From an uncultured Eubacteriales bacterium (lineage in GTDB: Bacteria; Bacillota; Clostridia; Oscillospirales; CAG-272): 6,648 bases of DNA. The stretch is from contig CASEEB010000289.1 in assembly GCA_949286815.1 (NCBI GenBank), positions 1 through 6,648 of the forward strand, in the 5' to 3' direction. Below, one piece after another: positions 1-6,138 of this stretch (position 1 is the stretch's first letter; the number at the start of each line of letters is the position of its first letter). The notes under the pieces were generated by a model that ran no database searches, was not told where the DNA came from, and was given only the letters and a program-made list of their open reading frames with translations. The translations under genes and the position numbers were made by a program.

Positions 1-78
1 ACGGCTTATAGCGGTCACTCCCGCTGACGCAAAAAAGACCGAGGAGATCTTCGACACACTGCTCGGAGACAATCTCCC
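1..78 (+). repeat. Inverted repeat, left arm
   Basis: This stretch is the reverse complement of 200-277 with 3 mismatches in 78 bases. It may extend left of the window. The homology stops sharply after position 78. It lies inside the partial topoisomerase reading frame. Confidence 0.9.
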
Positions 79-106
79 GCCGAAAACATTGAATGACGGG
101 GCTTAG
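2..106 (+). CDS. 3' end of a second type IIA topoisomerase subunit B (GyrB/ParE family), partial, altered tail
   Basis: The frame is open from the left edge to a TAG at 104-106. It reads RLIAVTPADAKKTEEIFDTL, then LGDNLP, then a short unrelated tail PKTLNDGA. The first 26 residues are identical to residues 656-681 of the complete topoisomerase gene at 139-2241 on the other strand, so this is the last part of a GyrB/ParE-type protein. The DNA matches at 75 of 78 bases; the differences at 49, 58 and 70 are all silent third positions. After LGDNLP the tail departs from the family: the RK-x-FI segment and terminal N-V-D-I of the complete copy are missing, so this copy is shorter by about 10 residues. 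A GAAAACA shared just past the break, offset by 2 bases, hints that a small indel shifted the frame. It could be a convergent paralogue, a pseudogene end or an assembly or amplification chimera. The rest lies outside the window. Confidence 0.6.
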   Translation, partial: RLIAVTPADAKKTEEIFDTLLGDNLPPKTLNDGA

Positions 107-138
107 CCCATATTGCATTGCTTGCTTCTTCCTGCTAT

Positions 139-2241
139 TTATATGTCCACATTTTTCATGTATTCCTTGCCGTGAACCGCGATGAACTGTTTTCTTGCAG
201 GGAGATTATCTCCGAGCAGCGTGTCGAATATCTCCTCGGTCTTTTTTGCGTCAGCGGGAGTGACCGCTATAAGCCGTCTTGTCGCGGGGCTCATTGTCGT
301 CAGCGACATCATATCGGCGTCGTTTTCTCCGAGTCCCTTTGAACGCTGAATCGTATACTTTTTGCTTCCGAGTGATTTCAGAATGTCGGTTTTTTCAAAC
401 TCATCGTACGCGAAATAGGTTTTGTCTTTTGCGGTAATCTCAAACAGAGGAGTCTCCGCGATAAATACCCGCTTTTCCTTCAGAAGCGTGGGAAGCAGAC
501 GGTAAAACATCGTAAGCAGCAGTGTTCTTATCTGGAACCCGTCCTCGTCGGCGTCGGTGCAGATGATGATTTTTGACCATTTCAGTGAGTCAAGGTCAAA
601 GGGAAGGATGTCTCCCTTTACTTTGCCGTCGATTTCCACTCCGCAGCCGATTACTTTAAGCAGGTCTGTTATAATGTCGTTTTTGAATATCTTGCCGTAA
701 TCGGCTTTAAGGCAATTCAGCGTTTTTCCCCTGACAGGAATAATTGCCTGCATTTCCGCGTTTCTCGCAAGCTTGCAGGAAGTAAGCGCCGAGTCACCTT
801 CCACAATGTAGAGTTCACGTACATTCGGGTCTTTTGAACGGCAGTTTACAAACTTTTCCACGCGGTTGGCAATGTCTATCGAGCCTGAAAGCTTTTTCTT
901 GATATTAAGCCTCGCGGTCTCAGCCGACTCACGGCTTCGTTTGTTTACAAGCACCTGATTTGCCATTATTTCGGCTTCCACCGGATGCTCGGTGAAGTAT
1001 ATTTCGAGGTTGGAACGCAAAAATTCGTTCATCGCCTCGTAAATAAACGTATTTGTTATAGCCTTTTTGGTCTGGTTTTCATATGATGTTACCGTGGAGA
1101 AACTGTTGCTCACCAGCACAAGGCAGTCGGCGATGTCGGCGAATGTTATTTTGGCTTCGTTTTTGGTGTATTTGCCGGTGGATTTGATATATTTGTCCAA
1201 GGCAAACGTAAAGGCGCTTTTGACGGCGCGGTCGGGAGAGCCTCCGTACTCAAGAAAGCTTGAGTTGTGATAATATTCCAATGTGCTCAGGGTGTTTGAA
1301 ATGCAAAAAGATACGTCGGCTTTAAGCTTGTAATCTTCTTTGTCGTCTCTGTCGCGTCCATGTGTTTCAAGATGCCAGAGCACGGGAGAGGTAAGAGAGG
1401 TGTCGCCGACAATCTCTTTGATATAATCTGAGATTCCGTTTTCATACAGATATTTGTCTTCGGAGAAGGTTTTATCCTGATTTTCGGCTTTCAGCACAAA
1501 GGATATGCCGGCGTTTACCACCGATTGCCTGCGCAGAGTTTCTTTGATACTGTCGGCTGTAATGTTAATGTCGGTAAAGACCTCGCGGTCGGGTTTCCAG
1601 TGAATTACGGTTCCGGTGCGCTTTTCATTCTTGTCAAGAAGTCTTTCTTCAAGCTCTCCGGTAACCGGTTCGCCCTTTTTGAAAGCAATATGACGTTCGT
1701 ATACACCGTCATATGAATACACATCCATAAATTCCGAGCTGTATTGCGTGGCGCACGCGCCAAGTCCGTTGAGTCCGAGTGAATATTCGTATGCGGAGGA
1801 TGAATTGTTGTTGTCGTATTTTCCTCCGGCGTAAAGCTCGCAGTATATAAGGTCCCAGTTCCAGCGACCCTCTTTTTCGTTATATCCGAGAGGCACGCCT
1901 CTTCCGTGGTCGTCCACGGTTATGCTGTGGTCGAGATAAAGCGTGGTTATAATTTCGTTTCCGTGACCCTCTCTGGCTTCGTCCACCGCGTTGGAAAGAA
2001 TCTCAAAGTAAGAATGCTCGCAGCCCTCAAGTCCGTCAGAACCGAAAATGACTGCCGGACGTTTGCGGACTCGGTCGGCGCCTTTCAGGGCACGTATACT
2101 TCTGTCGTCATATTGTTGTGACTGCGTTTTGTGTGCGCCGGCTGATTTACCCGTCATTTTGTCGGTTGATTTTTCATTCGACTTGTCGGTTGACTTCGGT
2201 TTTGCGTTTGTTTTATCATTCTGGCTTTCCTTTTTTGGCAT
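139..2241 (-). CDS. Type IIA DNA topoisomerase, ATPase/TOPRIM subunit B (GyrB/ParE family, divergent clostridial type)
   Basis: This subunit binds ATP and, with a GyrA/ParC-type partner, passes one DNA duplex through another in the cytoplasm. Residues 1-42 are a Lys/Ser/Thr/Asp-rich tail, likely disordered. The GHKL ATPase domain follows: E80, N84 and D87 in EILSNAVDEA (catalytic Glu and Mg/ATP ligands), D111 and G113-R-G in DHGRGVP, GGKY at 139-142, SLGLNGLG at 154-161. The transducer domain ends with the QTK loop (Q390, T391, K392). TOPRIM has E481 in EGDSA and D563, D565, D567 in TDADEDG; KGLGE is at 635-639. All catalytic residues are present. Length 700 suits a ParE or a short GyrB, without the enterobacterial insertion. 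Motifs are diverged (RKRPAVIFG for RKRPGMYIG, EGDSALTS for EGDSAGGS), as in a second B subunit I recall from Clostridia. Whether it acts as gyrase or topoisomerase IV cannot be told. No A subunit adjoins it in this window. The start is set by GGAGA 7 bases upstream. Confidence 0.93.
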   Translation of the reverse strand: MPKKESQNDKTNAKPKSTDKSNEKSTDKMTGKSAGAHKTQSQQYDDRSIRALKGADRVRKRPAVIFGSDGLEGCEHSYFEILSNAVDEAREGHGNEIITTLYLDHSITVDDHGRGVPLGYNEKEGRWNWDLIYCELYAGGKYDNNNSSSAYEYSLGLNGLGACATQYSSEFMDVYSYDGVYERHIAFKKGEPVTGELEERLLDKNEKRTGTVIHWKPDREVFTDINITADSIKETLRRQSVVNAGISFVLKAENQDKTFSEDKYLYENGISDYIKEIVGDTSLTSPVLWHLETHGRDRDDKEDYKLKADVSFCISNTLSTLEYYHNSSFLEYGGSPDRAVKSAFTFALDKYIKSTGKYTKNEAKITFADIADCLVLVSNSFSTVTSYENQTKKAITNTFIYEAMNEFLRSNLEIYFTEHPVEAEIMANQVLVNKRSRESAETARLNIKKKLSGSIDIANRVEKFVNCRSKDPNVRELYIVEGDSALTSCKLARNAEMQAIIPVRGKTLNCLKADYGKIFKNDIITDLLKVIGCGVEIDGKVKGDILPFDLDSLKWSKIIICTDADEDGFQIRTLLLTMFYRLLPTLLKEKRVFIAETPLFEITAKDKTYFAYDEFEKTDILKSLGSKKYTIQRSKGLGENDADMMSLTTMSPATRRLIAVTPADAKKTEEIFDTLLGDNLPARKQFIAVHGKEYMKNVDI
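200..277 (-). repeat. Inverted repeat, right arm
   Basis: Partner of 1-78, separated by a 121-base spacer (79-199). It encodes residues 656-681 of the complete topoisomerase gene. A transcript crossing both arms could fold into a hairpin with a 78-base stem. Confidence 0.9.
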
Positions 2242-2248
2242 TGAGCTG

Positions 2249-2254
2249 TCTCCG
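2249..2254 (-). promoter_or_regulatory. Ribosome binding site of the topoisomerase gene
   Basis: Read on the minus strand this is CGGAGA, ending 7 bases before the ATG at 2241. It favours this start over an out-of-frame ATG about 27 bases further upstream. Confidence 0.7.
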
Positions 2255-2317
2255 TTTTATTATCATTTTATCCGTGTTATTTCAATTTATAAGTTATAAA
2301 AAATATCGTTACATTAT

Positions 2318-2346
2318 ATTATAACAGATTTTTTTATTTTTGAAAA
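2318..2346 (-). promoter_or_regulatory. Predicted sigma-A-type promoter for the topoisomerase gene (extended -10)
   Basis: On the minus strand the -35 is TTTTCA (2346-2341), then a 17-base spacer and TATAAT (2323-2318). TGT directly before the -10 makes an extended -10 (TGnTATAAT). The predicted start near 2311 gives a leader of about 70 bases. The -35 is only 4/6 to consensus, but the -10 is perfect. Confidence 0.6.
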
Positions 2347-2386
2347 GGGGTAAAATCCACTTTTTGAAAATATTTTGCGATTTGAG

Positions 2387-2398
2387 GAAAAATTTTTC
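2387..2398. repeat. 12-base perfect palindrome upstream of the murD promoter
   Basis: GAAAAATTTTTC equals its own reverse complement and lies 8 bases before the -35 of the rightward promoter. It could be a regulator site, but palindromes made of A and T runs arise easily in AT-rich spacers. Confidence 0.3.
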
Positions 2399-2406
2399 AT
2401 AATGTC

Positions 2407-2435
2407 TTGAAAGATTTATTTAAATATTATATAAT
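2407..2435 (+). promoter_or_regulatory. Predicted sigma-A-type promoter for murD and the M42 genes
   Basis: TTGAAA (2407-2412), exactly 17 bases, then TATAAT (2430-2435): a perfect -10, a 5/6 -35 and ideal spacing. The expected start is near 2442, leaving about 50 bases of leader before the murD start codon. I see no other convincing promoter for the rest of the + strand genes. Confidence 0.75.
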
Positions 2436-2443
2436 ATATTACA

Positions 2444-2479
2444 GAAATCAGCGCGGCAGAGTTTTTGCCGTCAGATTTC
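2444..2479 (+). promoter_or_regulatory. Stem-loop in the murD 5' leader
   Basis: GAAATC (2444-2449) pairs with GATTTC (2474-2479), and CGGCA (2454-2458) pairs with TGCCG (2466-2470). A 4x3 internal loop separates the two helices and a 7-base terminal loop (GAGTTTT) closes it. It begins about where transcription should start and ends one base before the GGAGG at 2481. No U-run follows, so it is not a terminator. It may stabilise the mRNA or modulate ribosome access. Confidence 0.5.
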
Positions 2480-2480
2480 G

Positions 2481-2485
2481 GGAGG
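2481..2485 (+). promoter_or_regulatory. Ribosome binding site that sets a TTG start for murD
   Basis: GGAGG lies 7 bases before TTG at 2493. No in-frame ATG lies nearby upstream, the next in-frame ATG is about 57 codons in (after the first Rossmann strand), and the nearby GTG at 2505 is too far from GGAGG. Confidence 0.8.
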
Positions 2486-2492
2486 AATTGTT

Positions 2493-3917
2493 TTGAACAG
2501 TACAGTGTTATCGGAAAAATACAAGGGAAAAAATTGCGATGTGCTTGGTTTCGGCAAATCAAACCGTCCGCTTGTCGGTTTGCTTCGGGACGCCGGCGCC
2601 CATGTAACGGTCAGGGATAAAAACGCCGCGGTTATCAACAGTGAAGAAGCCGCGGATTATATGCGTGACGGTGTGAAATTTGTCACCGGAGAAAGTTATC
2701 TTGAAGGAATAACGGGGGACTATATATTCCGCTCTCCGGGTATCAGACCCGATGAGCCCGGTATATTGAACGCGCTTCGGCGAGGAGCGGTGTTCGACAG
2801 TGAGATGGAACTGTTTTTTGACTTGGCGGAAATTCCGGTTTTCGGAATAACCGGTTCTGACGGCAAGACCACGACCACAACTCTTTCCCATCTTTTTCTT
2901 GAAGCCGAGGCGAAGAAACGGAAAAAAGGCAATTCTTATGTCGGCGGAAATATCGGACAGCCTCTTTTGCCGAATGTTTTTCGGATGGGGGAGGGCGACA
3001 GCGCCGTGGTTGAGCTCTCCAGCTTTCAGCTCATGACAATGAAAAAGTCTCCTTTCAGGGCGGTTATAACCAATATAACCCCCAATCATCTCAATTGGCA
3101 TACCGATATGGACGAATATATAGCCTCCAAGTGCAATATATTCATGCACAAGCCGGCCTCGTTGCTTGTAACCAATGCCGAAAACAGCATTACATATGAA
3201 ATTGCCAGAAATACCGATGTGCCGGTTATTTATTTTTCATCAAAGCGCAATTCATACTCTTCGATAGTTCCGCCTTATAAATCCGGCTGTAAGGCTATAT
3301 ATGAGGACGGCGGCACTATCTGGATAGAGGATTCCGACGGGCGCGAAGAAATAATGAAATGCTCCGACATTTTGATTCCGGGAAGACATAATGTGGAAAA
3401 TTATATGGCGGCAATCGGGCTTACCTATGGATATGTGTCAAAGGAGATATATTCTCAGGTCGCAAGAAGCTTTAAGGGAGTGAGGCACAGACTTGAGCTT
3501 ATCCGCGAGCTTGACGGAATAAAATATTACAACAGTTCCATAGATTCAAGTCCTACCAGAACCGCGGCGGCGATCAGCGCGCTTGATTGCAGGCCTGTCG
3601 TAATCTGCGGAGGGTATGATAAAAACATACCGTTTGACACGCTTGCGGATACTCTTTGCAAAAGTGCAAAGGCGGTTGTGCTCACAGGCGCCACTGCCGA
3701 TAAGATTTTAAGGGAGATTGAAAATTGTCCCGCGTATGATTCGGAAAATCTTAAGGTAGAGCTTGTGCGGGATTTTGAAGCGGCGGTAAAGACGGCAAGA
3801 AGTCTTGCGAGTGCGGGGGACACCGTGCTTTTGTCTCCGGCGTGCGCGAGCTTCGACGCGTTTTCGAATTTTGAGGAGCGCGGGGATTTTTTCAGAAAAA
3901 TCGTGCAATCATTCTGA
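2493..3917 (+). CDS. murD: UDP-N-acetylmuramoyl-L-alanine--D-glutamate ligase (MurD)
   Basis: A cytoplasmic Mur ligase (EC 6.3.2.9): it uses ATP to add D-Glu to UDP-MurNAc-L-Ala in peptidoglycan precursor synthesis. The N-terminal UDP-binding Rossmann fold has VLGFGKSNRP at 17-26 and SPGIRPDEP at 81-89. The central ATPase domain has the P-loop GITGSDGKTT at 118-127 (K125), GGNIG at 151-155, ELSSFQL at 174-180 (E174), H199 in TPNHL, and K213, which matches the carbamylated Lys of E. coli MurD. The C-terminal domain has GRHNVEN (297-303), HRLE (332-335), GGYDK (373-377) and the MurD signature LSPACASFDAF at 447-457. At 474 residues it is about 36 longer than the E. coli enzyme, partly from a basic insertion near 139-148 and the region 245-290. 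The usual NDSKATN is NSSIDSSPTRT (347-357), a clostridial form as far as I recall. It starts at TTG and appears to lead an operon with three M42 peptidase genes. Confidence 0.95.
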   Translation: MNSTVLSEKYKGKNCDVLGFGKSNRPLVGLLRDAGAHVTVRDKNAAVINSEEAADYMRDGVKFVTGESYLEGITGDYIFRSPGIRPDEPGILNALRRGAVFDSEMELFFDLAEIPVFGITGSDGKTTTTTLSHLFLEAEAKKRKKGNSYVGGNIGQPLLPNVFRMGEGDSAVVELSSFQLMTMKKSPFRAVITNITPNHLNWHTDMDEYIASKCNIFMHKPASLLVTNAENSITYEIARNTDVPVIYFSSKRNSYSSIVPPYKSGCKAIYEDGGTIWIEDSDGREEIMKCSDILIPGRHNVENYMAAIGLTYGYVSKEIYSQVARSFKGVRHRLELIRELDGIKYYNSSIDSSPTRTAAAISALDCRPVVICGGYDKNIPFDTLADTLCKSAKAVVLTGATADKILREIENCPAYDSENLKVELVRDFEAAVKTARSLASAGDTVLLSPACASFDAFSNFEERGDFFRKIVQSF

Positions 3918-3942
3918 TATAAATTTGATTTGTCTGTAAAAG

Positions 3943-3966
3943 AAAAGGAAAGGTATGGTAAATTAA
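3943..3966 (+). promoter_or_regulatory. Translation start region of the first M42 gene, with a three-codon mini-ORF
   Basis: Two purine-rich sites, AAAAGG (3943-3948) and GGAAAGG (3947-3953), precede the ATG at 3967. The nearer ends 13 bases away, which is long. A mini-ORF ATG-GTA-AAT-TAA (3955-3966) is better spaced from AAAAGG (6 bases) and ends directly against the M42 ATG, so re-initiation is possible. The in-frame TAA at 3964 rules out an earlier M42 start. Confidence 0.35.
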
Positions 3967-5010
3967 ATGGAGTTTAAACAATTGCTTGTATCGTTGTCGT
4001 CGCTCATGTCTGTAAGCGGCAGCGAGAGATACAGCGCGCAAAAGCTCAATACCCTTATCGGGGATGTGTTTGACGAGTTTTATACTGACGATGTGGGAAA
4101 TCATGTGTTTATAAAAAGGTGCGGCAGGGAAAACGCTCCGAAAATCATGGTTGACTGTCACTTCGACGAGATAGGTATGTTTGTTACCTCGATAAAGGAC
4201 GGCGGTTTTGTGACCGTGGAGCCGGTAGGCGGTGTTGATTCCAGACTTCTTCAGTCGGGAGAGGTGATTATATACGGGGAGAAGGAGATATACGGGGTAT
4301 TTGCCTCCACACCGCCTCATCTTATTTCGGATTCGGACGCAAACAAACTTAAGCCTGTGAATGAATTGCTGATAGATACGGGATATCCAAAGGATGAGCT
4401 TGAGCAGATAGTTCCGGTGGGAACACCCGTGGGATACCGTCCGGTGTATACCGAGCTTTTAAACGGCAGAATTGCCGGCAAGGGATTTGACGACAAGGCA
4501 TGCGGCGCGTGCGCGGTGCAGGGGATAGCCAATGTGGACAGGTCCGAGCTTGCGGGGGATATTTACTTTGTATTTACGACCCGTGAAGAGTGCGGAATGG
4601 TAGGCGGTGCGACCGGCGCGTACGGAACAGACCCCGATTACGCCTTGGTAATGGATGTCACGCACGCGTGGATACCCGAAATGAACAGGGAAAAATGGGG
4701 ATACTGCGGAAGCGGGGTTTCTCTGTCCATGTCCGCGGTGACAAACCGGCGCCTTACGAAAATGTCACAGAAGCTTTGCCGCGATAAAGAGATAAATTAT
4801 ACGGTTCAGGCAGAGCCCGGAAATACCGGAACAGACGCCAATAAGATAGGCACCGCAAGATTCGGCATACCGTCGGTACTTGCGAGTCTGCCGCTTAAAA
4901 ACATGCATTCCGCAAACGAGGTTTTGGCGCTTGAGGACTGTGAGGCGCTTATAAGATTCGTGTCGGAATTTATAAAATCCGAGGAAATAGCGGAGGTGTT
5001 CGCGAGATGA
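3967..5010 (+). CDS. M42 family metallo-aminopeptidase, first of three tandem paralogues
   Basis: A cytoplasmic two-metal aminopeptidase of the M42 (TET / glutamyl aminopeptidase / FrvX) family, which trims peptides from the N-terminus and usually assembles into dodecamers. Expected metal ligands are all visible: H65 in DCHFDEIG (D67 beside it), D175 in GKGFDDK, E207-E208 in TTREECG (general base and ligand), D230 in LVMDVTHA, and H314 in LKNMHS. GTDA at 288-291 is also typical. The segment at about 72-165 between the first ligand and GFDD is the family's inserted beta-barrel dimerisation domain, with VGGVDSR and the PPH motif (116-118). Length 347 is normal. No signal peptide or membrane segment is seen. 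It lies 49 bases after murD with no terminator between, and its last codons overlap the next gene. HFDE replaces the more common HMDE. Substrate specificity cannot be read from sequence. Confidence 0.92.
   Translation: MEFKQLLVSLSSLMSVSGSERYSAQKLNTLIGDVFDEFYTDDVGNHVFIKRCGRENAPKIMVDCHFDEIGMFVTSIKDGGFVTVEPVGGVDSRLLQSGEVIIYGEKEIYGVFASTPPHLISDSDANKLKPVNELLIDTGYPKDELEQIVPVGTPVGYRPVYTELLNGRIAGKGFDDKACGACAVQGIANVDRSELAGDIYFVFTTREECGMVGGATGAYGTDPDYALVMDVTHAWIPEMNREKWGYCGSGVSLSMSAVTNRRLTKMSQKLCRDKEINYTVQAEPGNTGTDANKIGTARFGIPSVLASLPLKNMHSANEVLALEDCEALIRFVSEFIKSEEIAEVFAR
4992..4996 (+). promoter_or_regulatory. Ribosome binding site inside the first M42 gene for the second
   Basis: GGAGG lies 10 bases before the ATG at 5007. 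The start overlaps the previous stop as ATGA (5007-5010), which suggests coupled translation of the two peptidases. Confidence 0.7.
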
Positions 5011-6086
5011 GAAAATATTATTCTACAGAGCTTTTGCAGCAGCTTTCCATAGCTTTCGGTCCTTCGGGCTGCGAGAACAATGTATCTGAGCTTATTATTT
5101 CGCAGATAGACAATGTCTGCGACGCGTACTGCACCGACAGAGTGGGAAACGTTATAGCCAAAATATGCGGAAAAGGAATAGATTACAACGAAGAGAATCC
5201 CGTAAAAGTAATGGTCAGCGCGCATATGGACGAGGTTGGCTTTATGATTACGGATATAACCGAGGACGGATATCTGAAATTTTCCACTCTCGGCGGCATA
5301 AATCCGAGAGTTATGTGCGGCAGAAATGTTGAGGTCGGCGACGAGAGCGGCAGAGTAAAAGGAGTTGTGGCGACAAAGGCGATACATATGCAGACCGCCG
5401 ACGAAAGAGGCAAGGTCACAGGAATCGATAAAATGTACATAGATATCGGAGCCGTTGACCGTGAAGACGCGAAAAAGTATGTCTCTGTGGGAGACGTCGG
5501 CACTTTTGATTCGGATTTTGTGCGGTTCGGAAAGGACGGCTGCAAGCTGAAGGGAAAGGCGCTTGATGACAGGCTTGGCTGCGCCGCCATGATTGAGGTA
5601 ATGAGAGAGATAAAAAACAGCGATAAGGAACTGCCGTATGACGTTTATTTTTGCTTTACCTGCTGTGAGGAGATAGGTATTTCGGGAGCGGCTGTCGCGT
5701 CTCAGAGTATCGAGCCGGATATAGCCATTGTGCTTGAGGCTACGGCGGTTTCGGACATAGCGGATGTTCCCGATGATCTGAAGGTGGCTACTCAGGGCGA
5801 GGGGGGAGCGATATCTTTTATGGATAACGGAACCGTTTACGACAGGCAGTTTGTTTCCCTGGCTATGAAGATTGCCGAAAATAAAGGAATAAAAGCGCAG
5901 ATAAAAAGGTATGTTTCGGGAGCCAACGACGCGTCCCACATTCAAAGAAGCGGTAAGGGGACCAAGGTTTTGGCAATATCCGCTCCCGCTCGGTACATAC
6001 ACAGCGCCTCATGCGTTGTGGACGCGGAGGACTACGAATCGGTCAAGAGCCTTGTATACGCGTTGATATCGGACGGTAAAATCTGA
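5007..6086 (+). CDS. M42 family metallo-aminopeptidase, second of three tandem paralogues
   Basis: A second M42 aminopeptidase, clearly paralogous to the preceding gene and close to the standard length at 359 residues. Metal-site residues seen: H73 in SAHMDEVG (D75 beside it), D187 in GKALDDRLGC, E221-E222 in CCEEIG, E244 in IVLEATAVSD, and H332 in ARYIHS. The fourth ligand is Glu where the first paralogue has Asp; carboxylates of either kind occur at this position in related metallopeptidases, so activity is expected. LGGINPR (95-101) and KAIH (124-127) belong to the inserted dimerisation domain. It starts at ATG inside the stop of the upstream gene (ATGA overlap), so the two products are probably made in similar amounts and could co-assemble. 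No signal peptide is seen; it should act in the cytoplasm on peptides. Confidence 0.93.
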   Translation: MRKYYSTELLQQLSIAFGPSGCENNVSELIISQIDNVCDAYCTDRVGNVIAKICGKGIDYNEENPVKVMVSAHMDEVGFMITDITEDGYLKFSTLGGINPRVMCGRNVEVGDESGRVKGVVATKAIHMQTADERGKVTGIDKMYIDIGAVDREDAKKYVSVGDVGTFDSDFVRFGKDGCKLKGKALDDRLGCAAMIEVMREIKNSDKELPYDVYFCFTCCEEIGISGAAVASQSIEPDIAIVLEATAVSDIADVPDDLKVATQGEGGAISFMDNGTVYDRQFVSLAMKIAENKGIKAQIKRYVSGANDASHIQRSGKGTKVLAISAPARYIHSASCVVDAEDYESVKSLVYALISDGKI

Positions 6087-6121
6087 ATTTCAAAAATAAA
6101 AACCGGAATTAATTATAAAAC

Positions 6122-6128
6122 GGAAAGG
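6122..6128 (+). promoter_or_regulatory. Ribosome binding site of the third M42 gene
   Basis: GGAAAGG ends 10 bases before the ATG at 6139, within a 52-base AT-rich spacer. The same GGAAAGG heptamer precedes the first M42 gene. Confidence 0.55.
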
Positions 6129-6138
6129 ATAAAGAAAA

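Larger units (their letters stand above)
2242..2492. other. Divergent intergenic promoter region, 251 bases, AT-rich
   Basis: The spacer lies between the start of the topoisomerase gene (leftward) and murD (rightward). It holds one predicted promoter in each direction, with -10 boxes about 110 bases apart, a 12-base perfect palindrome at 2387-2398, and a stem-loop at 2444-2479 in the murD leader. I see no additional gene in it. Confidence 0.85.

Noticed and set aside
99..109. Small inverted repeat GGGCTTAGCCC at the stop of the partial topoisomerase gene, as a terminator
   Set aside because: The stem is only 4-5 bases with a 1-3 base loop and no T-run follows on either strand.
118..342. A 74-codon open frame on the + strand antisense to the topoisomerase C-terminus
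   Set aside because: It overlaps well-conserved coding sequence on the other strand, is cysteine- and histidine-rich without a motif, and has no ribosome binding site.
2559..3149. A 196-codon minus-strand frame inside murD
   Set aside because: It is the shadow of the MurD N-terminal and P-loop coding sequence; no family resemblance.
4806..6002. A 398-codon open frame on the minus strand opposite the second M42 gene
   Set aside because: It lies antisense to a gene with clear M42 motifs, shows no recognisable motif of its own, and is explained by codon bias of the coding strand.
6087..6138. A promoter before the third M42 gene (TATAAA at about 6114-6119)
   Set aside because: No acceptable -35 lies 16-18 bases upstream, and the spacer is simply AT-rich; read-through from upstream is the simpler explanation.
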